Positions 1-8,719 of a stretch of DNA of 51,526 nucleotides are shown piece by piece; position 1 is the first letter of the stretch; the number at the start of each line of letters is the position of its first letter. The DNA lies in contig NZ_VJXQ01000005.1 in assembly GCF_007655485.1 (NCBI RefSeq), positions 103,398 to 154,923 of the forward strand, written 5' to 3'. The position numbers and the translations under genes are program-made. Under the pieces are notes generated by a model. The model made no database searches. It was not told the DNA's origin and saw only the letters and a program-made list of their open reading frames with translations. The stretch is from Halobellus captivus. Its GTDB lineage: Archaea > Halobacteriota > Halobacteria > Halobacteriales > Haloferacaceae.

Positions 1-657
1 GGTGGGCGGATCCGCCTCACGACCCCGATGCTCTTCTGTGTCGGATTCATCGCAAACTTCATCATCGGCGGCGTCACCGGCGTCTTTGAGGCCTCGATCC
101 CGATCGATATGGTTCTGCACGACACCTACCACGTCATCGCGCACTTCCATTACGTCATTATGGGAGGAATCGCGTTCGCGGTCTTCGCGGGGATTTACTA
201 CTGGTTCCCGCTTGTCACGGGCCGCTGGTACCAGCGGACGCTCGGCAAGTGGCACTTCTGGCTCACGATGATCGGCACCAATCTCACGTTCTTCCCGATG
301 ATCTTCCTCGGGTACGGCGGGATGCCGCGCCGATACGCCGGGTACGACCTCACTGTCGGCCCCGTGGCATACTTCACAGATCTTCATCAGCTTGCGACTC
401 TCGGGGTGTTCGTCCTCGTGTTCGGACAGTTGATCTTCGTCTGGAACCTGCTGTCATCGTGGGTAGAGGGCAAAGAGATCGATAGCACCGATCCCTGGAA
501 CCTCAAACGAGATCATCTCCTCACTAACGAATGGCAGTGGCTCGAAGATACCCGGCAGACGGCACTCGTCGATGGGGGAATCGACACCGCCCCCGAAAGC
601 GCCGCCAATCCACATACCGGGCCTGAGCACGACGGTTGCGAGAAACATCACAGATAG
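1..657 (+). CDS. Cytochrome c oxidase (haem-copper oxidase) subunit I, C-terminal part
   Basis: This is the 3' end of a terminal oxidase subunit I gene whose start lies outside the window; the frame is open from base 1. The product would be the integral membrane subunit that reduces O2 at the haem-copper centre. Near the beginning it carries [13 protein letters not shown], which matches the family segment holding the high-spin haem ligand and the helix X low-spin haem ligand (H-F-H). At least four hydrophobic segments follow ([64 protein letters not shown]). The GMPRRYAGY motif is typical of A-type subunit I. The hydrophilic tail is about 65 residues and ends in KHHR. Composition is GC-rich, unlike the island to the right. 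The family assignment is firm; the A subtype is inferred from the motifs. Confidence 0.95.
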   Translation, partial: GGRIRLTTPMLFCVGFIANFIIGGVTGVFEASIPIDMVLHDTYHVIAHFHYVIMGGIAFAVFAGIYYWFPLVTGRWYQRTLGKWHFWLTMIGTNLTFFPMIFLGYGGMPRRYAGYDLTVGPVAYFTDLHQLATLGVFVLVFGQLIFVWNLLSSWVEGKEIDSTDPWNLKRDHLLTNEWQWLEDTRQTALVDGGIDTAPESAANPHTGPEHDGCEKHHR

Positions 658-946
658 AGTGGGGTCTGAGAGCCTGCAATCGGTTGTAATCGATTGAACA
701 TAACGGCGCTGTCTCCCCCCTACGACCTGCCCGGTCGTTGGGGAAGAACCCCCTTACACGTGCGATTGGGTAAACCGTGAGCAATCCGTCCAGGGCACGG
801 GTGGAATCTGCGAAAAAGAGTCTCCAAACTCACTCGGCATCGTTTTCCTCAAGACAAATGAACGGGAGAATATGTTGGAATGCTTATTTGTTAGATGATC
901 CCAAAAGAAGTGTTGCAGAGAGAGCACATTACAGCAACATACAGTC

Positions 947-1489
947 CTAGTTGGCTACCTCATACTGGTGTTCTACGATTCCGCTGCCGTGTGTAGTCGT
1001 ATCGACTAGATCCAGTCGCTGTTTATCGTATTTACCGGAAAACAACGATATTCCATCTCCCAAGAGAATTGGGACGAACGACAGTCGGAACGTGTCGATC
1101 TCGCGTTCTCGGAGAAATGAATGTGCGAGGTGTGCACCGCCGACCACCCAGATATGGTTGTACTGCTGTCTGAGTTCAAGCACAAGATGGGCGATTTCTC
1201 CGTTAACGAACAGTACTTCATCAGTTGCGGGTGGGAGGTCCCTGTGGGTGAACACGTACGTTGGCTTGTCACCGTATGGCCACTCGCCGAAGCTAAGAAC
1301 CTGTTCATAGGTCGTTGCTCCCATAACGAGGCAGTCCACTGTCTCAAAGAACTCGGAAAAACCCTCAACGTCCTCGTCGCCGTCTGGCTGTGATTGAAAT
1401 TCTGCCAGCCAGTCAACGTTACCTTGGGCGTCGGCAACGTAGCCGTCCACGCTCAGTGCGATGTAGAGTGTGATTCCACTTGCATTCAT
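947..1489 (-). CDS. Dihydrofolate reductase family protein (RibD C-terminal-like)
   Basis: The product is 180 residues, the usual length of stand-alone RibD-C/DHFR-like reductases. It opens with ITLYIALSVDGYVAD, the family's N-terminal strand and nucleotide-binding segment. It continues with CLVMGATTYEQVL (the 'MGRxTYE' motif), then IWVVGGAHLAHSFL (second nucleotide-binding motif, G-G-A/G), and ends with the paired strands FRLSFVPILLGDGISLF. These point to NAD(P)H-dependent reduction of a pterin- or pyrimidine-like substrate in the cytosol, but the substrate cannot be read from sequence. The start is the ATG whose complement ends at 1489. The gene stands alone, 290 bp after the oxidase gene and on the opposite strand. 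It is probably not the folate-pathway DHFR itself, which has different motifs. Confidence 0.85.
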   Translation of the reverse strand: MNASGITLYIALSVDGYVADAQGNVDWLAEFQSQPDGDEDVEGFSEFFETVDCLVMGATTYEQVLSFGEWPYGDKPTYVFTHRDLPPATDEVLFVNGEIAHLVLELRQQYNHIWVVGGAHLAHSFLREREIDTFRLSFVPILLGDGISLFSGKYDKQRLDLVDTTTHGSGIVEHQYEVAN

Positions 1490-1589
1490 ATGAGGTATTG
1501 TGGAAGTTGATTCGCATTAAGAGTAGCAGACAAACCCTCGTACTGGCTACATCCGCTGTATTCAGCACGGTTTCCCGATCAGTTGCGAA

Positions 1590-1630
1590 GGGTTTCAACA
1601 GAGCCGAATGGTCACAGGGCTGTTGAAGGG
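1590..1630. repeat. Solitary IS/MITE end (CTCTGTTGAAA-type terminal repeat)
   Basis: GGGTTTCAACAGAGCC at 1590-1605 is the complement of the GGCTCTGTTGAAACCC end found at 40732. It is followed 11 bp later by a partly inverted copy, GGGCTGTTGAAGGG (1617-1630). No transposase is attached. The same terminal sequence occurs at 6395-6408 and at both ends of the MITE at 16382-16508, so this is read as a scar of that element family. A downstream stretch (about 1640-1790, minus strand) reads as a hydrophobic peptide without a credible start and was not called. Confidence 0.5.
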
Positions 1631-1796
1631 AGAGTGAGATACCGCAATAGAAACGGCACCATTTATGTCACACACGACCCGTCGATAGTTCAAAGTGAAC
1701 GCTACGAGGGCACCAGAGAAACCGACTCCGGCGAATAAAACGGGGACCCGTCCTTCGATGAATCCAGCGTACACGCGGGTTGTTTCAGCGCGGTGA

Positions 1797-2294
1797 TCAC
1801 TCGATCCGGGAGAGCGCGATTGATTTCGCGGTGTCAGTATCATCCTGTGGCGACGTCACGATTTCGAGTTCACGAACCCACTTGACACTCTCCCAGCAAT
1901 CAGCATCGCCAGTCGGGACGAGTCGCGCGGGCCCACCGTGTTCGATCGGTAGCGGATTGCCGTCCAGATCGATCGCTAGAACGGCATTCGAAAGTCGTGG
2001 CAAGGGAAACGAACACGCGTATGCCCCATCCATCGCGTGAACAAGTGCGTGGCTGGCCGACGCGATCGGTTCGGCCCGATCGAGGAGATGTTCCAAGCAG
2101 ACGCCCTGCCACGAGCAATCTTCAGCTATCCAACCCTCCACGCACGCGAAATCAGCCGTGAACGACTCTGAAGGCAGTTCCTCGAGTTCCGGTCTACGAA
2201 ACTGTAACTCGTGAGTGACTGCACCAGTGATGTCAAGTTGGTATCCGTCCGGATCGACAGCATCGGGAACGTCATATGTTTTGAGGGTTGTCAT
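1797..2294 (-). CDS. Small molybdopterin-dependent oxidoreductase (sulfite-oxidase fold)
   Basis: The product is 165 residues, a minimal Oxidored_molyb domain without the haem or dimerisation domains of full sulfite oxidases. FACVEGW at about residues 49-55 contains the cysteine that ligates molybdenum in this family. It is followed by WQGVCLEHLL, then the substrate-pocket and cofactor segments MDGAYACSFPLPRL and GGPARLVPTGDADCWESVKWV. The last of these matches the family's 'G-x-P-x-R-L-x-x-P...G-x-K-x-x-x-x-I' signature. There is no signal peptide or twin arginine, so a cytosolic role is suggested. The redox partner and substrate are unknown. The start is the ATG at 2294. The neighbours are not obviously linked. 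Confidence 0.85.
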   Translation of the reverse strand: MTTLKTYDVPDAVDPDGYQLDITGAVTHELQFRRPELEELPSESFTADFACVEGWIAEDCSWQGVCLEHLLDRAEPIASASHALVHAMDGAYACSFPLPRLSNAVLAIDLDGNPLPIEHGGPARLVPTGDADCWESVKWVRELEIVTSPQDDTDTAKSIALSRIE

Positions 2295-2448
2295 AGGTTT
2301 GGGGTGTGTAACACCGCGTTCCGCTTGGCGTCGGCTCTGTCACCAACTGTTCTTACACGACAGTGGTGAGAAAATCATTCCCCGAACGGGTTCGCGACCG
2401 TGCGGATATCCTCACACTATGGAAATCTCCCCCACCGGCCGATGGCGC

Positions 2449-3516
2449 TCACACGCGAGGGTGAGACCGTACCGACTCCGGAGAGTCCAGATCGATTGAT
2501 TCCTCATAGTCGCCCGAGTGACCGAGTTCAGTCGCTGAACCCGCCTCGGGGCGCTCTTCGAGGCCGCGCCTCCAGAGGAAAACCGCGAACGCCAGGGGTG
2601 ACAGCAGTGCCATTCCGAACGCACCGATCGCGCTGAGCTGTGTTGTCGACACCTCGTGGACACTTCCGAAGACATCTCCGACGACGATCGCACCCCGCAT
2701 CTCAGTCTCGTCTCTCGAACTGACGTACTTGCTAATACCGATTCCGTCGAATACGAGACCCCACGTGCCTCTCACCTGCTTGGGACTCGTGTAACTGCCG
2801 TCAGCGGCCGTCACACTGTGTTCAACGTCGCCGGTCCATTCCCAAATAACTCGTGTTCCAGGGTCTACCTGTATCGCCCCCGGCGAGAACCCGGAGGTGG
2901 CATCACCGTCCGTAGTGGCACTGATGCGGACCTCCTCACGACCACGCAGATCGACCGTCCCGTCAAACGACTCGATACCGTCGAACCAGTCTCCGTAATC
3001 GGGCTCACGGGGCACGTATTCGGGGGCCGCAGCTTCCGCCCCGACATTGACGTCGCCGACGACGACAGCGCCCTTCATTCCCATCGGTTCGTGGGGCGTA
3101 CAGACGTATCGAGAGACACTCTCGGCTTCGAATACCCGTTCGAACGTTTCGCCCGCATCGGACACTAACTCGCTTTCGTAGGCCCCGTCAGTCGCCGCCA
3201 CGTTGTGCATTCCGCCCTCTCCGGTCCATTCCCACACGACTGTGGCCCCGGGGTCGACGCGAACGGCGGCGGGGCCGAACGCGAAGCCGCCGCCGTTGCC
3301 CTGCGCACCGACCTCGACTAGGACCGTGTCTGCACCGCGCTTGTCGACGACGCCCTCGTAGTTGGAGACGTTCGCGAACCACTTCTCGAGGTCTGCGTCG
3401 GACTGCGCACTGACGGGTGGAGCGGCCGTCAGCGCTGCCCCGCCCACCGCTACCGCCGTCGAAGCCTGCAGAAACCGCCGTCGCCCGATCGTCGGGCCGG
3501 ATGTTGTGGTAGTCAT
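2449..3516 (-). CDS. Tat-exported two-domain halocyanin-like protein with C-terminal membrane anchor
   Basis: The ATG at 3516 gives 355 residues beginning MTTTTSGPTIGRRRFLQAS, a twin-arginine signal. An upstream in-frame start at 3558 would bury this signal and is rejected. Two cupredoxin repeats follow. The first (about 45-155) has a complete type-1 copper set: H104, then C139, H142 and M147 in YVCTPHEPMGM. In the second (about 170-272) H223 and a methionine remain, but the aligned segment reads YVSSRDETEM, so the cysteine is Ser and the second histidine is Asp. That domain probably cannot hold copper. A helix at about 284-306 (LSAIGAFGMALLSPLAFAVF) followed by WRRGLEE anchors the protein outside-in. 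It is divergent from nirK, and a role as electron donor to nitrite reductase is inferred from position. Confidence 0.9.
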   Translation of the reverse strand: MTTTTSGPTIGRRRFLQASTAVAVGGAALTAAPPVSAQSDADLEKWFANVSNYEGVVDKRGADTVLVEVGAQGNGGGFAFGPAAVRVDPGATVVWEWTGEGGMHNVAATDGAYESELVSDAGETFERVFEAESVSRYVCTPHEPMGMKGAVVVGDVNVGAEAAAPEYVPREPDYGDWFDGIESFDGTVDLRGREEVRISATTDGDATSGFSPGAIQVDPGTRVIWEWTGDVEHSVTAADGSYTSPKQVRGTWGLVFDGIGISKYVSSRDETEMRGAIVVGDVFGSVHEVSTTQLSAIGAFGMALLSPLAFAVFLWRRGLEERPEAGSATELGHSGDYEESIDLDSPESVRSHPRV

Positions 3517-3631
3517 AGATATACAAAAGTTACAGTACGATATAGTTCGAGAACCCAATTCTCAGAACCTAAGAACCGTATTTCCCATATATCATATACC
3601 AGACCTTAGGGGTTAGTAGAGGAACAAGATT
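3517..3631. promoter_or_regulatory. Divergent halocyanin / nirK promoter region
   Basis: The 115-bp spacer between the two start codons is AT-rich. An archaeal TATA-like stretch, CATATATCATATACC, lies about 30-43 nt before the nirK ATG, which would give a short leader. A second TATA-like stretch (CTATATCG on the minus strand near 3540) could serve the halocyanin gene. Between them, GAGAA CCCAA TTCTC (3549-3563) is a perfect 5-bp inverted repeat and a candidate operator. I do not see the CGAA-N4-TTCG pattern associated with the denitrification regulator NarO, so the regulator is unassigned. Confidence 0.5.
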
Positions 3632-4720
3632 ATGACGTATACTACGACGCGACGGCGGGTGCTACAGGCTGCTGGTGTGGGCGGAACGATGGCGCTTGCG
3701 GGTTGTACCGTTGGCACGCTGACCACCGATGATATCGAAACGAGCCCCTTGCCGCTTCAGATGGACGATCCCGACCTCGGCCCTGCCAAGACGGCCGACG
3801 TCGACCGAATTGCCGCAGATCCCCGCGATATTCCGGCACCGATTACGCGTTCGAAGCCCACGACCGTCGAGGTAGAACTCGAAACGCGGGAACTCGTCGC
3901 GGAGGTCGAACCCGGCGTCACGTTCACCTATATGACGTTCAACGACCAGGTTCCCGGTCCGTTCATTCGGACGCGCGTCGGCGACACAGTCGATCTGACA
4001 ATCCGAAACCACGAGGACAGTTCGATGGCACACAACGTCGACTTCCACGCCTGCCGCGGACCCGGCGGCGGGGCTGAGGACACCGTCGTCGCCCCAGGGG
4101 AGGAGAAGCGTCTCCGCTTCAAGGTGACCTACCCCGGCGCGTTTGTCTACCACTGCGCTGTCGCGAACGTCGACTACCATATCTCTGCGGGGATGTTCGG
4201 CATCATCCTCGTCGAGCCCGAAGAGGGGATGCCCGCGATCGATCACGAGTTCTACCTCGGCCAGCACGAGCTGTACACGACCGGGAAGACGGGACAGGAA
4301 GGTCACCACGAGTTCGACTTCGGGCGGATGGCCCGCGAGGATCCGACGTACGTGCTGATGAACGGCGAGAAGTACGCGATCACGCCCGACAACTACGCGG
4401 AGATGAACGTACAGACGGGCGAAACGGCGCGAGTGTTCTTCGGCGTCGGGGGACCCAACCTGTTCTCGAGCTTCCACCCCATCGGGAGCGTCTGGGACGA
4501 GGTCTGGCGCCAGGGCGCCCTCGCCAGCGAACCGGATCGGTTCGTACAGACAACGCCTGTCCTCCCGGGGAGCGCTTGCGTCGCGACGATGTCGTTCCCC
4601 GTTCCCGGGGACGTCAAACTCGTCGACCACGCGCTCTCACGAGTCGCTCGTAAGGGTGCGATGGCAGTCGTCTCCGCTGAGGGTCCAGAAGATCCGGAGA
4701 TCTACAACGCGAGTCCGTAG
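3632..4720 (+). CDS. nirK: Copper-containing nitrite reductase (NO-forming)
   Basis: The 362-residue product reduces nitrite to nitric oxide outside the cytoplasmic membrane during denitrification. It starts MTYTTTRRRVLQAAG and has a lipobox LAGC with Cys25, so it is a Tat-type lipoprotein. All metal ligands are readable. The type-1 centre is H134, C175, H183 and M188; the type-2 centre is H139, H174 and H333. The catalytic pair is D137 (in HNVDFH) and H282 (in FHPIGSVWD). YHCAVANVDYH and SAGMFG are diagnostic of NirK. Length fits the family. It diverges from the membrane-anchored halocyanin, a plausible electron donor. Its stop codon is immediately followed by a decayed IS6 remnant, so its native downstream context is lost. 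No nor genes are in the window. Confidence 0.97.
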   Translation: MTYTTTRRRVLQAAGVGGTMALAGCTVGTLTTDDIETSPLPLQMDDPDLGPAKTADVDRIAADPRDIPAPITRSKPTTVEVELETRELVAEVEPGVTFTYMTFNDQVPGPFIRTRVGDTVDLTIRNHEDSSMAHNVDFHACRGPGGGAEDTVVAPGEEKRLRFKVTYPGAFVYHCAVANVDYHISAGMFGIILVEPEEGMPAIDHEFYLGQHELYTTGKTGQEGHHEFDFGRMAREDPTYVLMNGEKYAITPDNYAEMNVQTGETARVFFGVGGPNLFSSFHPIGSVWDEVWRQGALASEPDRFVQTTPVLPGSACVATMSFPVPGDVKLVDHALSRVARKGAMAVVSAEGPEDPEIYNASP

Positions 4721-4721
4721 G

Positions 4722-5230
4722 CGTTTGGAACATTGAGCCAGCCAGATGCTTGAAGACAGTTTCACCGGTCTCAGGCTCGAGTGAGTCGAAACAATTCGAG
4801 AACGAGGACGTTCGTCGCTTGAATTGGCAAAAAAATTCGTTCGATGGCGTTCGGATTTCAGTTCGTTCAGTGTGAAATCGGAGGCCAACTCTGTCCAGGA
4901 CAGTGTGAGGTTTTGAGCGCCGCCACCCAGAAATACAGCAGGTTCGACATCGTATTTCTGTCGGAGTTCCCGCAGAACTATCTCGGTTTAGGCGGTCGTT
5001 GTCGTCGAAAGTGATCGGAGTGTAGCAGATCGTGTGTGTCAAGATCAGACGCAGCGTACAACCAGAATTGCTCGTCATTGATTCGAATCACGGTCTCGTC
5101 TACGGCAACGTGATTCGGGTAACGACCGCCTGCGGGCTCTAAATCGGCTTTGCATCCAATCGTGGATTGCCTTAGGGGATCGATCGACATCCGGTTCTTG
5201 AAAGATCGAGACGGTATCGACAGCGGAAGT
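4722..5230 (-). pseudogene. Decayed IS6-family transposase, subgroup A
   Basis: Fragments in different minus-strand frames match the haloarchaeal IS6 transposase. In order they are AVDTVSIFQEPDVDRS (N-terminal region), then GGRYPNHVAVDETVIRIND with the first catalytic Asp, then the C-terminal RRTSSFSNCFDSLEPETGE. Several frameshifts separate them and the N-terminal ~45 residues are missing. The left end (near GCGTTTGGAACATTGAGCCAG) resembles the ends at 46293 and 51422 (GTGTTTAGTTTGGAGCATTG), placing it in the same subgroup. It abuts the nirK stop codon directly. It is inactive. Confidence 0.8.
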
Positions 5231-5294
5231 CCCGATGACAGCACAGAACCCGAACGTGACAGTCTTCGGCATACCTCTGGTTGAGGTGAGATCC

Positions 5295-5540
5295 TCAGGG
5301 CGTCGATTCGACGCGTTCTCCGCGTACCGTGACGTAAATGAGTATTCCAAGCAATCCGGGAACCAAGCCTGCCAAGAAAAGCAATCCGATACCTACCCCC
5401 CATTGCCACGCCCAGTCGCTCCCACGGGATTTCGCATCGCGGTAGACCCACCGACCGATTAGACCGAAGGCGAGGAGCAGTATCAGGAGGATAATCATCA
5501 ACTCGGGGCCACCGGGGACCTGTAAGGGAAGCGGGAACAT
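5295..5540 (-). CDS. Small two-helix membrane protein
   Basis: This is an 81-residue protein with two clear transmembrane helices, LMIILLILLLAFGLIGRWVY and WGVGIGLLFLAGLVPGLLGI, separated by the hydrophilic loop RDAKSRGSDWAWQ. The first helix is preceded by VPGGPEL, reminiscent of the N-terminal helix of TatA-like proteins, but the amphipathic helix of TatA is missing. Coding is supported by its composition (GC-rich, Arg/Asp-containing loops) and by a sensible ATG at 5540. The function is unknown. It lies between two IS remnants and appears intact. Confidence 0.65.
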   Translation of the reverse strand: MFPLPLQVPGGPELMIILLILLLAFGLIGRWVYRDAKSRGSDWAWQWGVGIGLLFLAGLVPGLLGILIYVTVRGERVESTP

Positions 5541-5644
5541 GGATAATGCAATTACCCAGTACCCGTATAGACTTTTCTCATATAGTCAATCCACATCGCT
5601 ACCGAACGGGTGTTTCACAGTCGAGGAGATCTAATAAGAAAATT

Positions 5645-6310
5645 TCAACAGAATTGTCTAGTTAATAGCCTCAGCTGGCGTTTGATCATACAGTACTTGA
5701 TGGGGTCGTTGAACGTCATAATAGTTCATATTCTATGCAATACATCGGAGAACGACAGACCGACTGCCGACCCACGGATAATGAAAGCAGTCGATCCTCA
5801 TTTTAAAGGTCAGAGACGGATTTTTGATGGGTTTCGGTCGACGTAGTCCAGGTGATCGCTCACTCCGACACGAAAGAGAGCAGTCAGGCATCGGTAGCCC
5901 TCGACCAGAAACGTAGTGTCCGATAAATAGTGTTTATCGGCGATTTTTACCCAAGAAACTCATCCGCGGGGTCGGTTCCTCGCCGTTCGAATAGATCGAT
6001 GCCGAGTAGCAACTGTGAGTCGAAGTGTATTGCGAGATATACCCAAGACAGACCGCCTTTGAGTCGGGCAGCGGTTTCGACAACCGCGACGCGCTCGGCT
6101 ACGCCGTCACCAGACGCTCTGCGTTCTGGTTGGCTGCATAAGAGCCCTGCTCTCGCGAACGACGACAGGTCAGGAACGCTGTCAGCCAGCCGGTGCACCA
6201 GAATCGTTGTTGTCTCTCTGAGCGAACAACCGGCCGCATGGAGTCGCACGGTGAACGCCCTGACGGACGTCTCCGTCCGCTCACGCTACTCATCTAACTC
6301 AGCGTTACGT
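5645..6310 (-). pseudogene. Decayed IS6-like transposase of a second type
   Basis: In minus-strand order I can read, across several frames: REQTETSVRAF-like sequence and VRLHAAGCSLRETTTIL (N-terminal helix-turn-helix), then HRLADSVPD, then LSWVYLAIHFDSQLLLGIDL with ERRGTDPADEFLG. These are followed by TTFLVEGYRCLTALFRVG (second Asp region, here Glu), FKMRIDCFHYPWVGSR, and finally NYYDVQRPHQ with TPAEAIN. That order matches a haloarchaeal DDE transposase of the type ending in 'YNHQRPHQAL'. Stops and frameshifts are frequent, so it is dead. It is distinct from the IS6 copies at 39456, 46293 and 47004, which lack the RPHQ terminus. Confidence 0.7.
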
Positions 6311-6394
6311 CCTGTTGAGCAGGTCTGCGAGCATCTCTGTACAAGATACGCAACGACCAGCTCGTTCCTCAATCTGCGCGAACTAGACAGTGTC

Positions 6395-6408
6395 ATTTCA
6401 ACAGAGCC
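6395..6408. repeat. Solitary IS/MITE terminal repeat
   Basis: ATTTCAACAGAGCC is identical to the right end of the MITE at 16382-16508. Here it directly abuts the truncated DUF234-type gene fragment that begins within a few bases, suggesting the element's insertion or excision removed the front of that gene. Confidence 0.5.
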
Positions 6409-6777
6409 GCCTCCGGATTTCGTGAGTTCGGAATTCGAGAGGCTGTGTCAGCAGATGCTTCCGGAACTATACGCCGAAGAGACGTTCATTGATATCGGTC
6501 GCTGGTGGTACAAAGAGCACGAGGGTGATATGGTCGACTTCACCACAGAGAGGGGGATGGTCGTGGGTGAGTGAAAGTGCACGAATGCGACGCTGGACGA
6601 CAGCGCGCTCTCATCGCTTGAAGACCACGCTGCAGAAACCCGCTGGACATCTGGTACCCACGAGGGGGAGACGAAGTACGCGCTATTCACACGAAGTGAT
6701 GTAACACGACCTGTCCTGGAAACGGTATCGAAGCGTGATGACCTTCGACTGTTCCATCTGGGAGAGATCACACAACC
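6404..6777 (+). pseudogene. Archaeal ATPase C-terminal domain (DUF234-like) remnant
   Basis: One continuous frame reads PPPDFVSSEFERLCQQMLPE, then FIDIGRWWYKEHEGDMVDF, MVVGE, a TGA stop, KCTNATLDDSALSSLEDHA, and finally TKYALFTRSDVTRPVLETVS and DLRLFHLGEIT. This matches the C-terminal domain of archaeal STAND-type ATPases (DUF234), where the nuclease-like core has D...E-x-K residues. The in-frame TGA falls where the family has Cys in 'GECK' (TGC to TGA). The ATPase domain is absent upstream, where the IS end sits. Fragment identity is by motif recognition. Confidence 0.7.
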
Positions 6778-6910
6778 GCGTGTGTCACCTTCTCTTAACC
6801 GTCATCACTGCGCTTTAACCAACATTTGGAACGAATATCCGGGAGCATTGATTACTGTCGAGTAGCGGATTTTGGAAATCGTCCCGGAAGCAGGTAAAAA
6901 CAGATAGCCA

Positions 6911-7108
6911 GTCAGAACGGCGAGGAAAGTGGAATCATCCCCGGCGGACAGCTCATCGGACCGAACGTGTCGGAACTAATCGCGGAGTGTGCGTTCACCG
7001 CCGAGAAATGTGCCACGCCCGATGACGTCGCGAACACAACCCACACCACCCCATACTCGCGGAGGTCATAATAGAGTCCGCAGAAACGCACAGGACAGAC
7101 GACGTTCT
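6911..7108 (+). pseudogene. Dihydrolipoamide dehydrogenase C-terminal fragment
   Basis: The frame reads GIIPGGQLIGPNVSELIAE, then CAFTAEKCATPDDVANTTH, and after a one-base shift PILAEVI followed by a stop. This corresponds to the dimerisation domain of pyridine nucleotide-disulfide oxidoreductases of the Lpd type, whose hallmark is 'GGQ(I/L)IGP..SELI.E' followed by 'HAHPTLSE' with the catalytic histidine. Here the sequence after TTHT is frameshifted and the HPT motif is disturbed. No FAD or NAD domain is present upstream, so only the tail of the gene survives. Confidence 0.7.
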
Positions 7109-7172
7109 AATTTTTCAAATGAAATCAACCGATAGAATAATGTCTTGCTAAGTTACAATCGCTAAACTAACA

Positions 7173-8669
7173 ATGAATATTATACATAGACTCCGTTTCG
7201 TCGCTGATTCAAATGCAGACAAGATAGCTGTCGCGAGTGTCGATGGCGAACTGTCATACGAGGAGCTTTACGATCAAACGGACCGTTATGCGAGAGCGTT
7301 AAAAGAGTATGGAGTAAAGGAAGGAGACCGTTTCAGTTTAGTTATGGAGAACTCGAATCGAATGCTCACACTCCTATTAGCAGGTTGGCAGATAGGTGCG
7401 GTTCCAGCACCGATCAACATCCGACTGAAGGATGAGGATATTACGGAGCTTGTTGAGGATGCAGGGAGTTCACTCGTTATCGCTGATCAGAAGTATCAAA
7501 ACAAAATCAACGAATCAGACTTAAAAGATAAGGCTGCCCTTCACTGGTCAAGCAGCGACAAAACAGGCTTCGAGTCGGTCTTCCCCGAGGAGGTCAGGAA
7601 TCGGACCGTTAGCCCAAGGGGAGATCAAGATGATGCAATATTTCTACACACTGCTGGGACGACCGGGCGGCCAAAATGGGTCCGAATCTCGCACGGGAAC
7701 CTAGCAGCTAGTATGGGAGCGATGATTGGGGCGAATTTAGGAGTAAATGACGTGGGTCTTCATTACTACCCCCTCTACCATTCTGGTGGGATTGATATGA
7801 CGCTTTGTCGGCTATTAATCGGAGCGACGACAATCGTTGGGAGTGGGTGGGATCCTTCTGATGCCCTATCGAAAATTGAGGAATATAGCGTAGATGGTAT
7901 AACTGTAGTACCACAAATGGGATATGAGTTAGTCCACCAAAATGAGATAAATAAGTACGATCTATCCTCCCTTTCGTATTTTTTAGTCGGCTCTGATACC
8001 GTCACCGAAGAGCTCGCCGACAAGTTTCTCTCCCTCGGTGCACAACCGATGCAAGCGTACGGACTCACGGAAACGATGGCAGTTATTGCAGTCACAAAAT
8101 TTGGAGATATAGATTGTCCTCTAGACTCAACTGGAAAGGTTATCGAAGATATAGCCAAAGTGAGAATCGTAGACCCTGAAACCGGACAAGAGGTTGACTC
8201 TGGCGAAATTGGTGAGATTTTGATATCAGGCGACAAGCTCGCCCACGGATACCACAATCGGCCCGATAAGGAGCGGGAGGTTTACGAAGACGGCTGGTTA
8301 CACACTGAGGATCTCGGCACAGTTGACGAAGACGGATATCTCTATATAACAGGTCGACTGGATAATATGATGATTGTCGGCGGAGAAAATGTCTATCCAA
8401 CTGATGTGGAGGAAACGCTGGTACAGCACCCGGCGATTTCTCAGGCAGTCGTGATCGCCATTCCCGATGAACGAAAAGGAGAAATCCCTGTTGCGAATGT
8501 GGTATTGAGAGATGGTGAAGATCTCACCGAAAAAGAACTGCAGCAGTGGTTTATCAGCCAAGACGCGGCATTCAAGCATCCAAGGGTCGTGCGATTCTTG
8601 AACGAGCTACCAAAGACAGCTCTCGGAAAAATTAACCGGAGCCAGCTTCAACAGGAACTCACTGAATAA
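7173..8669 (+). CDS. Acyl-CoA ligase (AMP-binding, class I adenylate-forming)
   Basis: The 498-residue product activates a carboxylic acid with ATP and joins it to CoA. The P-loop-like motif A3 reads HTAGTTGRPKWV. Motif A5 is YGLTETM. A7/A8 is HTEDLGTVDEDGYLYITGR, and the C-terminal lysine motif is KTALGKINR with the catalytic Lys near residue 486. N- and C-terminal subdomains are complete. It is convergent with the crotonase-like gene at 8720, 50 bp away, so the two are a functional neighbourhood and not an operon. The substrate could be a fatty, phenylpropanoid or other aromatic acid; sequence alone does not decide. Composition is less GC-rich than the nirK region. Confidence 0.93.
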   Translation: MNIIHRLRFVADSNADKIAVASVDGELSYEELYDQTDRYARALKEYGVKEGDRFSLVMENSNRMLTLLLAGWQIGAVPAPINIRLKDEDITELVEDAGSSLVIADQKYQNKINESDLKDKAALHWSSSDKTGFESVFPEEVRNRTVSPRGDQDDAIFLHTAGTTGRPKWVRISHGNLAASMGAMIGANLGVNDVGLHYYPLYHSGGIDMTLCRLLIGATTIVGSGWDPSDALSKIEEYSVDGITVVPQMGYELVHQNEINKYDLSSLSYFLVGSDTVTEELADKFLSLGAQPMQAYGLTETMAVIAVTKFGDIDCPLDSTGKVIEDIAKVRIVDPETGQEVDSGEIGEILISGDKLAHGYHNRPDKEREVYEDGWLHTEDLGTVDEDGYLYITGRLDNMMIVGGENVYPTDVEETLVQHPAISQAVVIAIPDERKGEIPVANVVLRDGEDLTEKELQQWFISQDAAFKHPRVVRFLNELPKTALGKINRSQLQQELTE

Positions 8670-8719
8670 TCCGGATAGTATGGTTAATTGGTTGACTCTT
8701 CTATCGGGGTTGTTCGAGA

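Noticed and set aside
1595-1843. Hydrophobic minus-strand ORF (82 aa) after the molybdopterin oxidoreductase gene
   Set aside because: It overlaps the end of a solid gene, has no start of its own and no family resemblance, and ends within the IS-type repeat. It could be a remnant, but the evidence is too weak to call.
2656-3168. 170-aa plus-strand ORF opposite the halocyanin gene
   Set aside because: Antisense shadow of the cupredoxin-coding frame, with no recognisable domain.
3662-4630. 322-aa minus-strand ORF opposite nirK
   Set aside because: It is a shadow frame of a GC-rich gene whose plus-strand product has every copper ligand of NirK.
5930-6574. 214-aa plus-strand ORF
   Set aside because: Its first two thirds are antisense to a decayed transposase; only the last third, from about 6404, is meaningful, as the DUF234-like remnant.
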